63,882 nt of DNA from Bacillota bacterium (GCA_028724585.1 JAQYCQ010000030.1:1-63882); one strand, 5' to 3'. Shown: positions 43,862 to 53,482, numbered from the stretch's first letter. Numbers and translations are program-made. Notes: generated by a model not told the origin, from the sequence alone.

Positions 43862-45268
43862 TCATTGTCCTATTCCCAGAACTATCGTCGCGAATACGAA
43901 ATAGATGCCGAGCGACATCATGTCCGTGAGCGATGAGACCACAGGTCCTGCCATGAGGGCCGGGTCGATATGTACTGCCTTTGCCAGCAGCGGGAGCATG
44001 GCGCCCACGCATTTAGCTATCATGACTATAAGGAACATGGCCCCGCAGACTGTGAGCGCGACACCCGGGGTGTCGTGGTCTATGTATATGATCCTGAGGA
44101 AATTAAGGGCCGACAGGCACAGGCCTACTATCAGGCCTATCCTTACCTCTTTCCAGAGGACTTTGAGCGTATCGTCCAGATGTACGTCCTCCGTCGCCAG
44201 CCCGCGGATTATCAGTGTCGACGACTGGGAGCCCGAGTTTCCGCCCGTGCCCATCAGCATAGGCATATATGTTACGAGGGAGATGCAGGCAGAGAGCATG
44301 TCCTCGAACCTGGCTATGATCCCTCCGGTTATCATATACGAACACATGAGGATAAAGAGCCAGGGCAGCCTTGTCTTTACGTGCTGAAAGACCGTCATCT
44401 CCAGGTACTCGTCGTCGCTGTCGCCCGTTACGCCGGCCATCCTCTGGAAGTCCTCGGTCGCCTCGTCGTCGATTACCTCGAGGATATCGTCGACGGTTAT
44501 GATGCCGACCAGCCTTCCTTCACGGTCTACCACCGGCATGGCTATGAGACCGTACTTCTTGAACATGTTCGAGACTTCCTCCTGGTCGGTGAGCACGCTG
44601 ACAGACATGACGTCGGCGTGCATTATCGTGCTGACCACCGTGTCCGGATCGGACATGACCAGATTCTTCAGCGAGACTATGCCTATGAGATGCCGTCCTT
44701 CGCCTATGACATAGCAGGAATATACAGTCTCGGCGTCCTCTCCCACATCCTTTATATGCTGGAGGCATTCCGATACCTTCATGTCCTTCTTAAGGTGAAC
44801 GTAATCTATGGTCATGAGACTCCCGGCGCTGTTCTCCGGGTAGTTGAGGAAGGTGTTTATCAGGCTTCTCTCTTCCTTAGTAGTCTTGACCAGTATCTTA
44901 TCCACCAGATTGGCCGGCAGCTCTTCCAGCAGGTCTATCATATCGTCGAAGGCCAGCTCCTGTATGATCTGGTCAGTCTCCTTCTGGGTTATGCCGTTGA
45001 TGATATCGACCTGGTTGTCCTCTGAAAGGAAAGAAAACACGTCAGCCGACACGTCCTTGGGCAGCATCCTGAACACCAGGATCTCCCTCTCCAGCCCCAG
45101 CTCCTCGTCTATCTCTTCCAGGATCTCGGCTATATCGACAGCATTGTTTTCGATGAGCGTACTTCGCACTTTGCTGTACCGCCGTTCTGTGACCATTTCG
45201 ATGATCTCCTTAACTTCCGCGTCGAAGTCACGGCTGTCAAGAGTATTGTTCTCTCTCATCTCATCCAT
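43862..45268 (-). CDS. mgtE: Magnesium transporter MgtE
   Basis: A Mg2+-gated Mg2+ channel, 468 residues. The N-terminal superhelical MgtE_N domain ('DIAEILEEIDEELGLEREILVFRMLP') is followed by a CBS pair that senses cytosolic Mg2+ ('VVDREGRLVGIITVDDILEVID'). Five membrane helices close the protein, with the pore motif 'MPMLMGTGGNSGSQSSTLIIRGLA' (in parts). GGAGG before ATGGATGAG sets the start. It is divergent from ilvD. No M-box riboswitch is evident in the short leader. Confidence 0.95.
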   Translation of the reverse strand: MDEMRENNTLDSRDFDAEVKEIIEMVTERRYSKVRSTLIENNAVDIAEILEEIDEELGLEREILVFRMLPKDVSADVFSFLSEDNQVDIINGITQKETDQIIQELAFDDMIDLLEELPANLVDKILVKTTKEERSLINTFLNYPENSAGSLMTIDYVHLKKDMKVSECLQHIKDVGEDAETVYSCYVIGEGRHLIGIVSLKNLVMSDPDTVVSTIMHADVMSVSVLTDQEEVSNMFKKYGLIAMPVVDREGRLVGIITVDDILEVIDDEATEDFQRMAGVTGDSDDEYLEMTVFQHVKTRLPWLFILMCSYMITGGIIARFEDMLSACISLVTYMPMLMGTGGNSGSQSSTLIIRGLATEDVHLDDTLKVLWKEVRIGLIVGLCLSALNFLRIIYIDHDTPGVALTVCGAMFLIVMIAKCVGAMLPLLAKAVHIDPALMAGPVVSSLTDMMSLGIYFVFATIVLGIGQ

Positions 45269-45359
45269 TCTGCTGCCTCCTTTCTTATAGCGGGCATGCC
45301 GCGCCGCGGCCAGAAGCGTTTTTAACACGCTCGGCGGTAAAATTATAGTCTACTCACGT

Positions 45360-45388
45360 TGAATATTGCAACTGTGTAGTGTAAAATA
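45360..45388 (+). promoter_or_regulatory. ilvD promoter
   Basis: TTGAAT (45360-45365) and TAAAAT (45383-45388), 17 bp apart, about 80 bp before ilvD. Confidence 0.7.
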
Positions 45389-45470
45389 CTGCGTATTAAT
45401 GATTTAATTTGTGGGCAATTACAAATGAGTCATATAACACCTGCGTTCGTAATCAGAAAGGACCGATAAT

Positions 45471-47135
45471 ATGAACAGTGACAAGATAAAGAACGGCGCC
45501 AAAGGCGCCCCTGTACGTTCCCTCTTCTACGCTATGGGATATACAAAGGAAGAAATAGACAGACCTATCATCGGAGTGGTAAACGCCAAGAACGAGATCA
45601 TCCCGGGCCACATGATGCTGGACAGGGTAGCTGACGCGGCAAAGAGAGGCGTCATCATCGGCGGAGGCACACCGGTAGAGTTCCCTGCTATCGGCATCTG
45701 CGACGGTATCGCCATGGGCCACGTAGGCATGAAGTTCCCTCTCGCCAGCCGCGAGCTCATCTGCGACTCCATAGAAGCTATGGCCAGAGGCCACCAGCTG
45801 GACGGACTCGTTCTCATCCCTAACTGCGACAAGATCGTTCCTGGCATGCTCATGGCTGCGGCAAGGCTCAACATCCCTGCTGTAGTAGTATCCGGCGGCC
45901 CTATGAGACCGGGCAACCTCCACGGACGCACACTGGACTTCAACTCCGTCATGGAGAGCGTAGGCTCCTTCAAGAACGGCGATATCACAGAAGAAGAGCT
46001 CGAGGAGGTAGCTGAGAACTGCTGTCCTGGATGCGGCTCCTGCAGCGGCCTCTTCACGGCAAACAGCATGAACTCCCTCACAGAAGTACTCGGCATGGGC
46101 CTCCCGTTCAACGGCACTGCCCTCGCTGACACAGGCGAGAGGATCAGACTCGCCAAGCACGCCGGCATGCAGGTAATGGAAATGCTCAGAAGGGACATCA
46201 AGCCTAGAGACATCCTCACACGCGAAGCGTTCGAGAACGCCATCACAGTGGACATGGCAATGGCAGGATCCACAAACACAGTCCTCCATCTCCCGGCTAT
46301 CGCCCACGAAGCAGGCATCCAGCTGGAGCTGGACATCTTCGACGAGATCAGCGAGCACACTCCTAACCTCTGCAAGCTCAGCCCGAGCGGCAAGCACCAC
46401 ATGGACCAGCTGGGCCAGGCAGGCGGCATCCCGGCCCTCATGAACGAGCTCACCAAGCTCGACCTCATCCACAAGGACTGCATCACTGTAACAGGAAAGA
46501 CAGTAGGCGAAAACATCGCTAACCACCCTGTACTCGACAACGAAGTCATCAGGCCTGTAGACAACCCTTACAGAAACAGAGGCGGACTCGCCATCCTGCG
46601 CGGAAACCTCGCTCCGGACGGAGCCGTAGTAAAGGAATCGGCCGTTGCTCCTGAGATGCTCGAGCACAAGGGTCCCGCAGTCGTATTCAACTCAGAGGAA
46701 GAAGCTGTAGACGCGATCTGGGGCAAGAAGATAAAGAAGGGCGACGTCATCGTCATCAGATACGAAGGCCCTAAGGGCGGCCCTGGCATGAGAGAAATGC
46801 TCTCGCCGACATCATCCATAGCCGGCATGGGACTGGACAAGGATGTAGCCCTCATCACAGACGGCAGGTTCTCCGGAGCATCCAGAGGAGCTTCCATCGG
46901 CCACGTTTCACCTGAAGCAATGGCAGGCGGACTCATCGGCCTCTTAAAGGACGGCGACATCATCCACATCAATATCCCTGAGAGATCCCTCGAGGTAGAA
47001 CTCTCCGACGAAGAGATAGAAAAGCGCCGCGCAGAGTACGTAAAGCCTGAGCCTAAGGAAAAGACAGGCTACCTTTCACGCTACGCCAAGCTGGTAACAT
47101 CAGCAAATACAGGAGCAGTCCTCAGCGCTGACTAA
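45471..47135 (+). CDS. ilvD: Dihydroxy-acid dehydratase
   Basis: Third step of valine, leucine and isoleucine synthesis: dehydrates 2,3-dihydroxy acids with an Fe-S cluster. The 554-residue protein has the cluster and metal motifs '[19 protein letters not shown]', '[20 protein letters not shown]' and '[23 protein letters not shown]' (in parts). AAAGGA precedes the ATG. It is monocistronic here, with no ilvC or ilvE nearby. Codon use is strongly biased to CTC Leu and ATC Ile compared with neighbouring genes, which may reflect high expression or a different origin. Confidence 0.97.
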   Translation: MNSDKIKNGAKGAPVRSLFYAMGYTKEEIDRPIIGVVNAKNEIIPGHMMLDRVADAAKRGVIIGGGTPVEFPAIGICDGIAMGHVGMKFPLASRELICDSIEAMARGHQLDGLVLIPNCDKIVPGMLMAAARLNIPAVVVSGGPMRPGNLHGRTLDFNSVMESVGSFKNGDITEEELEEVAENCCPGCGSCSGLFTANSMNSLTEVLGMGLPFNGTALADTGERIRLAKHAGMQVMEMLRRDIKPRDILTREAFENAITVDMAMAGSTNTVLHLPAIAHEAGIQLELDIFDEISEHTPNLCKLSPSGKHHMDQLGQAGGIPALMNELTKLDLIHKDCITVTGKTVGENIANHPVLDNEVIRPVDNPYRNRGGLAILRGNLAPDGAVVKESAVAPEMLEHKGPAVVFNSEEEAVDAIWGKKIKKGDVIVIRYEGPKGGPGMREMLSPTSSIAGMGLDKDVALITDGRFSGASRGASIGHVSPEAMAGGLIGLLKDGDIIHINIPERSLEVELSDEEIEKRRAEYVKPEPKEKTGYLSRYAKLVTSANTGAVLSAD

Positions 47136-47175
47136 ATAACAATATCTGAAAACAAACGGACCGCCCGCGGCTCAC

Positions 47176-47208
47176 GAGCCCTCCGGGCTCTCCGTCAGCG
47201 GAGCTGAC
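47176..47208. repeat. C-GGA-G palindrome pair after ilvD
   Basis: GAGCC-CTCCG-GGCTC (47176-47190), TCC, then GTCAG-CGGAG-CTGAC (47194-47208). Within this pair the core is on opposite strands. Confidence 0.85.
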
Positions 47209-47354
47209 GCGATAACTGCCTAAGAAAAAAGAAGCTTCTAAATTTATTAGCTGCTGATAAACTCTAAAGTCTGTTTTTTCTTTCACAAGCCATGGTATAA
47301 TCAGTACAACAAGTACTTATCTGTAACTGTGTAAAAAGTGAAAGGAAAGGCATC

Positions 47355-47645
47355 ATGGATAAAAAGACGATAAGCAAATACAATCAGGACAGGGATATCT
47401 GGTTCGGTGGCCAGCATCTTGAGGGCCCTAACGGAGGGGCATGCTATTATATCTGTGAATATTTCGACAAGATGCACTTGACCGAAGACGGCAGGCACTT
47501 CATTCAGTGGTGCAAGTTCTACGACAGGGAAGAAGACGGATCAAACTGCAATATGGACTGCGAGCAGTTCGGCAAATGCGATACCTGCGGAGGATTTTCC
47601 GCTGTAAGATGTTCCGACTGCGACATACTGCGGCCGGAAGACTGA
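47355..47645 (+). CDS. Small Cys-rich protein of unknown function
   Basis: A 96-residue acidic protein with nine Cys: 'ACYYIC', 'WCKF', 'NCNMDCEQFGKCDTC' and 'RCSDCD'. The spacing suggests one or two zinc or iron-sulfur sites, but matches no motif I can name. No signal peptide. AAAGGAAAGG lies before the ATG and a TATAAT box at 47303-47308. It ends 51 bp before a glycosyltransferase gene, possibly sharing its transcript. Function is not assigned. Confidence 0.7.
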   Translation: MDKKTISKYNQDRDIWFGGQHLEGPNGGACYYICEYFDKMHLTEDGRHFIQWCKFYDREEDGSNCNMDCEQFGKCDTCGGFSAVRCSDCDILRPED

Positions 47646-47696
47646 CAGTAAACCGCGGTCCGTCCGGATACGGATCTATAAGAGGAGTCACGTACA

Positions 47697-48830
47697 TTGA
47701 AAAAAATTCTGAACATCATAAGCGATACAAATGTCGGCGGCGCCGGACGCGCGCTTCTCACATATCTTAAATACATGGACAGGGACGAGTACGAAGCAGC
47801 GGCAGTAGTTCCGCGGGGCAGCCTCCTCACAGAACGCATAAAAGCCCTCGATATCCAGGTCTTCGAGGTCGATGTAGCACCTGATAAGTCATACGACCGT
47901 GCTTCCATCAAGACCCTGGAAAAAGCCATCAAGGAGTATAAGCCGGACGTAGTCCATACCCACGGCTCCCTTTCCGGCAGGATCGCTGCCAGAAGATGCG
48001 GATGCGCGGTAGTCTACACCAGACATTCGGTATTCCCTGTATCTAAGAAGATAAGCCGCGGACCCGGGAAGCTGGTCAACAAGCTTGTCAATGAACACTA
48101 TTCCGACCGTATCATCGCTGTCAGCCCCGCTGCTGTCGACAACCTGACAGAAGGCGGCATCTCCGAGGACAGGATCGATGTAGTGTTCAACGGAGTCGAA
48201 CGCCTTACACCCGCGTCTGATGAAGCTAAGCAAAAGCTGCGCGCGGAGCTCGGCATAGAGCCGGGCCTGTTCACAGCAGCCCTGCTGGCCAGAGTCATCG
48301 ATTACAAGGGCCAGCTCGATATAGTCGAAGCGGCGAAACTGCTCAAAGACAGGGGCTTTGATTTCAAGTTCCTCTTCGCCGGCACCGGCGACAGCGCCTT
48401 TATGAAAGAAGTACAGGACAGGATAGACAGCCTTGGCCTCCACGCTAACGTACTTATGCTGGGCTTCAGGAAGGACGTTTCAAATATCCTCAGTATCCTC
48501 GACGTACAGCTCAACGCTTCCTACGGTACCGAAGCCACCAGCCTTTCACTCCTCGAAGGCTTCTCGCTCGGCGTACCTGCCGTAGCCAGCGATTACGGCG
48601 GCAACCCTTATGTAGTAGAAGACGGCGTTAACGGGCTCGTCTTCAGGACCAGAGACGTAAAGGGACTGGCCGACGCTCTGGAGAAGCTCATGAAGGACCG
48701 GGCTCTGCTGGCCAGTCTTGGCACCAACGCCCTGGCTGTCTACGACAAGCGCTTTACCGCCCAGGTTTATGCCCACAACGTGGAGACCGTATACCGCAAA
48801 GCCATGATAGTCCACGGGGATATCTCTTAG
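47697..48830 (+). CDS. GT4 family glycosyltransferase
   Basis: A 377-residue retaining glycosyltransferase: 'ISDTNVGGAGRALLTYLKYMD' (acceptor domain), 'PDVVHTHGSLSGRIAARR', 'LLARVIDYKGQLDIVEAAKLL' and the donor-binding 'ATSLSLLEGFSLGVPAVASDYGGNPYVV' (in parts). It starts at TTG, which is preceded by AGGAG at 9 bp; no ATG is better placed. Activated sugars would come from the nearby rfbA/pgm/galE genes. Likely a surface-glycan enzyme; the linkage is unknown. Confidence 0.9.
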   Translation: MKKILNIISDTNVGGAGRALLTYLKYMDRDEYEAAAVVPRGSLLTERIKALDIQVFEVDVAPDKSYDRASIKTLEKAIKEYKPDVVHTHGSLSGRIAARRCGCAVVYTRHSVFPVSKKISRGPGKLVNKLVNEHYSDRIIAVSPAAVDNLTEGGISEDRIDVVFNGVERLTPASDEAKQKLRAELGIEPGLFTAALLARVIDYKGQLDIVEAAKLLKDRGFDFKFLFAGTGDSAFMKEVQDRIDSLGLHANVLMLGFRKDVSNILSILDVQLNASYGTEATSLSLLEGFSLGVPAVASDYGGNPYVVEDGVNGLVFRTRDVKGLADALEKLMKDRALLASLGTNALAVYDKRFTAQVYAHNVETVYRKAMIVHGDIS

Positions 48831-48880
48831 GCAAAAACGGACACGGTACTCCGGCGGCCGGAAAAACATCAGCAGGATCG

Positions 48881-48910
48881 AAAAAAGCAGCTCCGCGGAG
48901 CTGCTTTTTT
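48881..48910. terminator. Perfect 30-bp palindromic bidirectional terminator
   Basis: AAAAAAGCAGCTCCG is followed directly by its full reverse complement. It terminates both the GT4 gene and the convergent HD-domain gene. The CTCCG/CGGAG core of the repeat family is at its centre. Confidence 0.92.
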
Positions 48911-48917
48911 ATATGCC

Positions 48918-49661
48918 TCAGAGTCCCAGCAGGGCTCTGATCTCTATTCTCTTTTTATCCGTATCTTCGTTGCTGAAGCGCATGGAGGTATACCTGTCCA
49001 GATCGCCGCGGCCCTTAGCCAGGCTCCGGGTGACCGGAAACTTAAGCTCGAAGCCCAGGGCCGCTATGCCGGCGAAACGGTCCGCGGGCGTCTTTTTGAG
49101 CGCGTGTTTTACAGTCCGGCGCTTTCTTATCTGCTCCATGACCGGATCGCTGATCGATGAAGCCAGCAGCTGCTCTCTGCTGGTTTTGAATATCTCTTCC
49201 GGAGCCGCCTCGGCGAATACCCTGAAGATGTCCAGCTTGTCAGCGTCCCTGATGATATCGCAGTAGATACGCTCCTCTTCGGTAAGACCGTCCGGAAGCT
49301 GGTAGGCGCTGTGATAACGGACCGCTTTTTCTATAACAGGATAGACGGTCTCGTCGCCGGTAAAGTTCCTTACATAGCCGCCCTTGAACAGTATATCCGC
49401 TCCCAGCGCGGCGTGGTCTATAGACGAAGCGTCCCAGAAGGTATGGAACTCAGCGACCTGCGGGAAGCGTCCCAGATCGTGGAGAATACCGATCAGCCAG
49501 GCCAGGTCGGCATCCTTGCCGGCGGAGCCGGCGATAGTCACACAGTTTTCGGCAGTCTTGACTGTATGTACTGCCTTTCGCTTTATATCCGGATCATTCA
49601 TATCATAGGAGGCCAGGAATTCCCTGAAAGCCTTCGAGACTCTTTTCCTGTCAAGTTCCAT
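48918..49661 (-). CDS. HD-domain phosphohydrolase
   Basis: A 247-residue metal-dependent phosphohydrolase of the HD family. Metal ligands are visible as 'HTVKTAEN' (first His), 'GILHDLGRFPQ' (HD pair), 'SSIDHAALGADIL' and 'IIRDADKLDIFRVF' (final Asp). The C-terminal third has no recognised domain. Substrates of this group include nucleotides and cyclic nucleotides; none can be assigned. It lies 1 bp after rfbA in the same transcript. GCCGG-CGGAG-CCGGC (49518-49532), encoding A44-G48, is a perfect unit of the palindrome family. Confidence 0.86.
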   Translation of the reverse strand: MELDRKRVSKAFREFLASYDMNDPDIKRKAVHTVKTAENCVTIAGSAGKDADLAWLIGILHDLGRFPQVAEFHTFWDASSIDHAALGADILFKGGYVRNFTGDETVYPVIEKAVRYHSAYQLPDGLTEEERIYCDIIRDADKLDIFRVFAEAAPEEIFKTSREQLLASSISDPVMEQIRKRRTVKHALKKTPADRFAGIAALGFELKFPVTRSLAKGRGDLDRYTSMRFSNEDTDKKRIEIRALLGL

Positions 49662-49662
49662 C

Positions 49663-50532
49663 TTAGATCTCTCCGCTGAGGACTTTCTCTATGTGCTTGC
49701 CGTACTTGGTCTTTTTGAGCGGCTGCAGGAGCTCGTTGAGCTGGGCGGCGTCTATGAAGCCCTTTTTGTAGGCTATCTCTTCTATGCAGTTCATTTCGCC
49801 GCTCTCCTTTTCAGCGCGCGCCGCGGCGTTGGAAGCCGTGAGGAGCCCGTCAGCCGAGCCTGCGTCGAACCATTCTGTCTCCTTGTCTATGAGCTTTACC
49901 TTGAGCTTCTGCTTCTGCAGATAGACCTTGTTGACATCGGTGATCTCCAGCTCGCCCCTTGCCGAAGGCTCTATCTGGTCAGCGACTTCTGTCACTGAGC
50001 TGTCGTAGAAGTAGAGACCCGGTACTATGTAATTTGACTTAGGGTGTTCAGGCTTTTCCTCGAGCGATAAGACGTTGAAGTTTTCGTCGAACTCCACTAC
50101 GCCGAAGGAACGCGGGTCTTCTACCGGATAGCCGAAGATCACGGCTCCGTCTACAGGTGCTGTATATTCCTGGAGCGAATCGTAAAAGGCCTGTCCCAGG
50201 AAGATGTTATCGCCCAGCATGAGGCAGACGTCGTCGTCGCCTATGAATCCCTTGGCTATGGTGAAGGCGTCAGCGATCCCTCTCAGTTTATTCTGGACAG
50301 CGTAGCTGACGTCGAGACCCAGGCTGCTGCCATCGCCGAAGAGCCTGTTGTAGCCGCCTATATCAGCAGGCGACGATATTATCTGAATCTCCCTGATGCC
50401 CAGACTCATGAGCACCGCCATAGGATAATAGATCATCGGCCTGTCGTAGACCGGAAGCATAGGCTTCGATATCGCTTTTGTCGCCGGGTAGAGCCTAGTG
50501 CCTTTGCCGGCGGCCAGAATTATACCTTTCAT
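49663..50532 (-). CDS. rfbA: Glucose-1-phosphate thymidylyltransferase
   Basis: Makes dTDP-glucose from glucose-1-phosphate and dTTP, the entry to dTDP-rhamnose and other surface sugars. The 289-residue protein starts 'MKGIILAAGKGTRLYPATKAISKPMLPVYDRPM' (in parts) with the nucleotide loop and the signature Lys. It then shows 'LMLGDNIFLG', 'EEKPEHPKSNYIVPGLYFYD' and 'LIDKETEWFDAGSADGLL'. No rfbB/C/D genes are in the window, so the dTDP-sugar pathway must be completed elsewhere. Confidence 0.95.
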   Translation of the reverse strand: MKGIILAAGKGTRLYPATKAISKPMLPVYDRPMIYYPMAVLMSLGIREIQIISSPADIGGYNRLFGDGSSLGLDVSYAVQNKLRGIADAFTIAKGFIGDDDVCLMLGDNIFLGQAFYDSLQEYTAPVDGAVIFGYPVEDPRSFGVVEFDENFNVLSLEEKPEHPKSNYIVPGLYFYDSSVTEVADQIEPSARGELEITDVNKVYLQKQKLKVKLIDKETEWFDAGSADGLLTASNAAARAEKESGEMNCIEEIAYKKGFIDAAQLNELLQPLKKTKYGKHIEKVLSGEI

Positions 50533-50580
50533 CAGTTGTATTTTCTCACTTTCTGCAATTTATTACTTTTCAGCGCTTTT

Positions 50581-50620
50581 CCCGGCCGTCCCGAGGCCGG
50601 GCCTGTCCGCGCGAGCGGAC
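50581..50620. repeat. Two palindromes between pgm and rfbA
   Basis: CCCGGCC-GTCCCGA-GGCCGGG (50581-50601) and GTCCG-CGCGAG-CGGAC (50605-50620). The second has the GTCCG stem of the family but a six-base core. An AGCGCTTTTCCC-like sequence flanks the pair on both sides. Confidence 0.75.
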
Positions 50621-50640
50621 GTGAGCGCTTTTTCCCATAT

Positions 50641-52326
50641 TTACCTCATTTTATTTACAAGAGACTCCACGTCAGTCATGAGCTGCTTTTCCTTGAGCTC
50701 AGCCTTGCTCTCCGTGTCGGCGTAGATAGAAACGTAGAATTTGAGCTTAGGCTCCGTGCCTGACGGTCTGGCTATCAGGCTGACTTCCTGATCCAGACTG
50801 AATTTGATGACATCCGCCGGAGGAAGCCCGTCCACTCCGTCTTTGTAGTCAGTCACTTTCTCCACATTGAAGCCGCCTACGCGCTGTACTCCCGAGCGGA
50901 GCACGTTCATAACGCGGTGCATAGCCTTTTCGCCGGCGCCGCCCTCGAACTGGTAGGAATGTACCCTGTCCAGGCAGAAGCCGTACTTGTCGTAGATCTG
51001 CTGCAGCCTCTCCAGCAGGCTGACGCCCCTTGAGCGGTGATAAGCAAACATGTCGCATATCATGAGCGCCGCGTCGACAGCGTCCTTATCCCTTACGTAT
51101 GTGCCGGTAAGATAGCCGTAGCTTTCCTCGAAGCCCAGCAGGTAGGATTCAGGATGGCCCTCTGCTTCCAGCTTAGCGATCGTGTCGCCTATATATTTGA
51201 ATCCGGTGAGCACGTTGACTGTCCTTACGCCGTATCCCGCTGCCACCTTTTCAGCGATGTCTGTAGTCACTATAGTCTTGACCATTACAGGATCCGCCGG
51301 CATGGTTCCAGTCTCTTCGCGCCTCATGCAGATATAGTCCATGAGGAGGACGCCGGTCTCGTTTCCTGTCAGCAGGGTGAGCCTGCCGTCAGCGTCGCGC
51401 ACGGCTATGCCGATACGGTCAGCGTCAGGATCTGTGGCCATGACCAGGTCGGCGCCGGTCTCTTCAGCAAGGTCCAGTCCGGGCTGCATGGCTTCCTTAC
51501 TCTCAGGGTTAGGCTTGGCGCAGGTCGGGAAATCACCGTCCGGCTCCCTCTGCGACTCTACCACCTTTATATTGGTATAGCCGGACTCCTTGAGGGCCCT
51601 CAGCACCGGCTTAAGCCCCGTGCCGTGGAGCGGCGAGTAGACTATAGCGCAGTCGTGAGGCACCGAAGCGTCTATAAGGCTCTGAGCCCTGACCTGCTCG
51701 GTAAAGGCCGTATATACATCCTCTGAGATCCAGGAGATGAGCCCCTGAGCTACGCCCTCGTCGAAATCTATCTTTTTTACATCCTCGAAGACATCTGTCT
51801 TCTCAATAGCTGCCTGGATGGCGTCAGCTGTCTCGCTGGTTATCTGGCAGCCGTCATCGCCGTAGGCCTTGTAGCCATTATACTCAGCCGGATTGTGGCT
51901 TGCCGTCACCATCACGCCCGCGGAGCATCCCAGCTCCCTGACAGCGAAGGAAAGGCAGGGAGTCGGCATGATCTCTTTATAAATATGGACCTTGATGCCG
52001 TTGGCCGCGAACACCGAAGCCGTCGTCTTGGCGAAGAGCTCCGAATTGTTCCTGGAATCGCGGCTGACCGCCACCGAACGCTTTCCCTCAGGGAAGCTGG
52101 CATTGATGTAGTCCGCCATGCCCTGGGAAGCCCTGCCTACTGTATATATGTTCATCCTGTTGGTGCCCGGCTCCATGACTCCTCTGAGCCCAGCCGTGCC
52201 GAACTTCAGGTCGGCCCTGAAAGCCTCCGTGACCTCGTCGTCAGCCATAGCGGCCAGCGCCTTTCCGGTCTCCGGATCAGCCTTTTCGCACCAGTAATCG
52301 TATGCTTTCTTAATCTCTGTATTCAT
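50641..52326 (-). CDS. Alpha-phosphohexomutase (phosphoglucomutase/phosphomannomutase)
   Basis: Interconverts glucose-6-phosphate and glucose-1-phosphate, feeding rfbA and galE. The 561-residue protein has the phosphoserine loop 'MVTASHNPAEYNGYKAYGDDG' (in parts; catalytic Ser near residue 147), the Mg loop 'ATDPDADRIGI', the sugar-specificity loop 'GFEESYGYL' and the phosphate-binding 'RPSGTEPKLKFY'. Length fits the PgcA type of Bacillota. Its ATG overlaps the galE stop by one base (TGATG). Confidence 0.94.
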   Translation of the reverse strand: MNTEIKKAYDYWCEKADPETGKALAAMADDEVTEAFRADLKFGTAGLRGVMEPGTNRMNIYTVGRASQGMADYINASFPEGKRSVAVSRDSRNNSELFAKTTASVFAANGIKVHIYKEIMPTPCLSFAVRELGCSAGVMVTASHNPAEYNGYKAYGDDGCQITSETADAIQAAIEKTDVFEDVKKIDFDEGVAQGLISWISEDVYTAFTEQVRAQSLIDASVPHDCAIVYSPLHGTGLKPVLRALKESGYTNIKVVESQREPDGDFPTCAKPNPESKEAMQPGLDLAEETGADLVMATDPDADRIGIAVRDADGRLTLLTGNETGVLLMDYICMRREETGTMPADPVMVKTIVTTDIAEKVAAGYGVRTVNVLTGFKYIGDTIAKLEAEGHPESYLLGFEESYGYLTGTYVRDKDAVDAALMICDMFAYHRSRGVSLLERLQQIYDKYGFCLDRVHSYQFEGGAGEKAMHRVMNVLRSGVQRVGGFNVEKVTDYKDGVDGLPPADVIKFSLDQEVSLIARPSGTEPKLKFYVSIYADTESKAELKEKQLMTDVESLVNKMR

Positions 52327-53345
52327 CAGTCTTCATACCCGTTTGGATTTTTGCTCTGCCAGTTCCAAGAATCTCTGCACATTTCCTCTATGCCGTACTT
52401 AGCCTTCCAGCCCAGCTCCTTCTCAGCCTTAGAAGGATCGCACCAGTTAGCTGCCACATCTCCAGCCCTTCTCGGCTTGATGCTGTAAGGGATCTTCTTT
52501 CCGCAGGCCTTCTCAAAAGCGTGTACCACCTCGAGAACGCTGGAGCCCTTGCCGGTGCCCAGGTTGTAGACATCTACGCCGTGGTTCTCCTCGAACCTCC
52601 TGAGCGCTGCCACATGGCCGTAAGCCAGGTCCATGACATGGATGTAATCCCTTACTCCTGTACCGTCCGGCGTATCATAGTCGTCGCCGAAAACGCCCAG
52701 CTCAGGCAGCTTGCCTATAGCGACCTGTGCCACATAAGGCAGCAGATTGTTAGGGATGCCCTTTGGGTCCTCGCCGATGAGCCCGCTCGGATGCGCCCCG
52801 ATAGGGTTGAAGTATCTCAGCAGGATCACGTTCCACTCAGGATCCGCGGTATGGAGGTCCGTCAGGATCTGCTCTATTATCCACTTTGTCCAGCCGTAAG
52901 GGTTTGTGCAGATCCCCTTAGGCGAATCCTCGGTGATAGGATTGACAGCCCCGCTGCCGTAAACAGTCGCTGAAGAACTGAATATGATGTTCTTACAGCC
53001 GTGCTCCCTCATGACATCGCAGAGCACCATGGTGCTGTCGAGGTTGTTCCTGTAGTACTCGAGCGGCTTCTCCACCGACTCGCCTACAGCCTTGTAGCCC
53101 GCGAAATGAATGACCGCGTCCACGCCCGGCTCGGCATCGAATACCTTATCCAGCTGCTCCTTATCGCACACATCGGCGTCATAAAAGCGCAGGTCCTTTC
53201 CCGTTATCTCTTTTATACGTTCAATAGCCTTGGCGCTGGAATTATACAGATTGTCCACAGCCACTACGTCGTAGCCCGCCTCGAGCAGAGCTACGCAGGT
53301 ATGGCTTCCGATAAATCCGGCACCTCCCGTCGCTAAAATTTTCAT
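52326..53345 (-). CDS. galE: UDP-glucose 4-epimerase
   Basis: Interconverts UDP-glucose and UDP-galactose with bound NAD. The 339-residue protein shows 'ATGGAGFIGSHTCVALLEAGYDV' (in parts; Rossmann Gly motif), 'VIHFAGYKAVGES', 'SSSATVYG', the catalytic Tyr/Lys in 'NPYGWTKWIIEQIL', and 'DYIHVMDLAYGHVAAL'. AGGGG precedes MKILATGG; the longer in-frame upstream extension is not conserved in type. First gene of galE-pgm under a TTGTCT/TAAAAT promoter. Confidence 0.95.
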   Translation of the reverse strand: MKILATGGAGFIGSHTCVALLEAGYDVVAVDNLYNSSAKAIERIKEITGKDLRFYDADVCDKEQLDKVFDAEPGVDAVIHFAGYKAVGESVEKPLEYYRNNLDSTMVLCDVMREHGCKNIIFSSSATVYGSGAVNPITEDSPKGICTNPYGWTKWIIEQILTDLHTADPEWNVILLRYFNPIGAHPSGLIGEDPKGIPNNLLPYVAQVAIGKLPELGVFGDDYDTPDGTGVRDYIHVMDLAYGHVAALRRFEENHGVDVYNLGTGKGSSVLEVVHAFEKACGKKIPYSIKPRRAGDVAANWCDPSKAEKELGWKAKYGIEEMCRDSWNWQSKNPNGYED

Positions 53346-53401
53346 CTTTATCACCCCTTTTTGTCTTAAAAGCGCCTGCAGTCTACTGTACAGACCAATT
53401 A

Positions 53402-53430
53402 ATTTTAATATAATTCGAGTAAAAAGACAA
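53402..53430 (-). promoter_or_regulatory. galE-pgm promoter
   Basis: TTGTCT (53425-53430) and TAAAAT (53402-53407) with a 17-bp spacer. Confidence 0.65.
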
Positions 53431-53482
53431 TACAGCGCGCCCATGCGCTCAAGCGTCATATAAAACAGTCCGGGCGCCCCCC

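Noticed and set aside
45269-45470. M-box magnesium riboswitch upstream of mgtE
   Set aside because: The gap is shared with the ilvD promoter and I could not find the conserved M-box segments.
46611-46624. GCTCCG-GA-CGGAGC palindrome in ilvD
   Set aside because: It lacks the family core between paired arms, and the residues (A-P-D-G-A) fit ilvD-type sequence, so it is likely chance.
45453-46667. 404-codon minus-strand frame opposite ilvD
   Set aside because: Antisense to the conserved ilvD sequence; no independent support.
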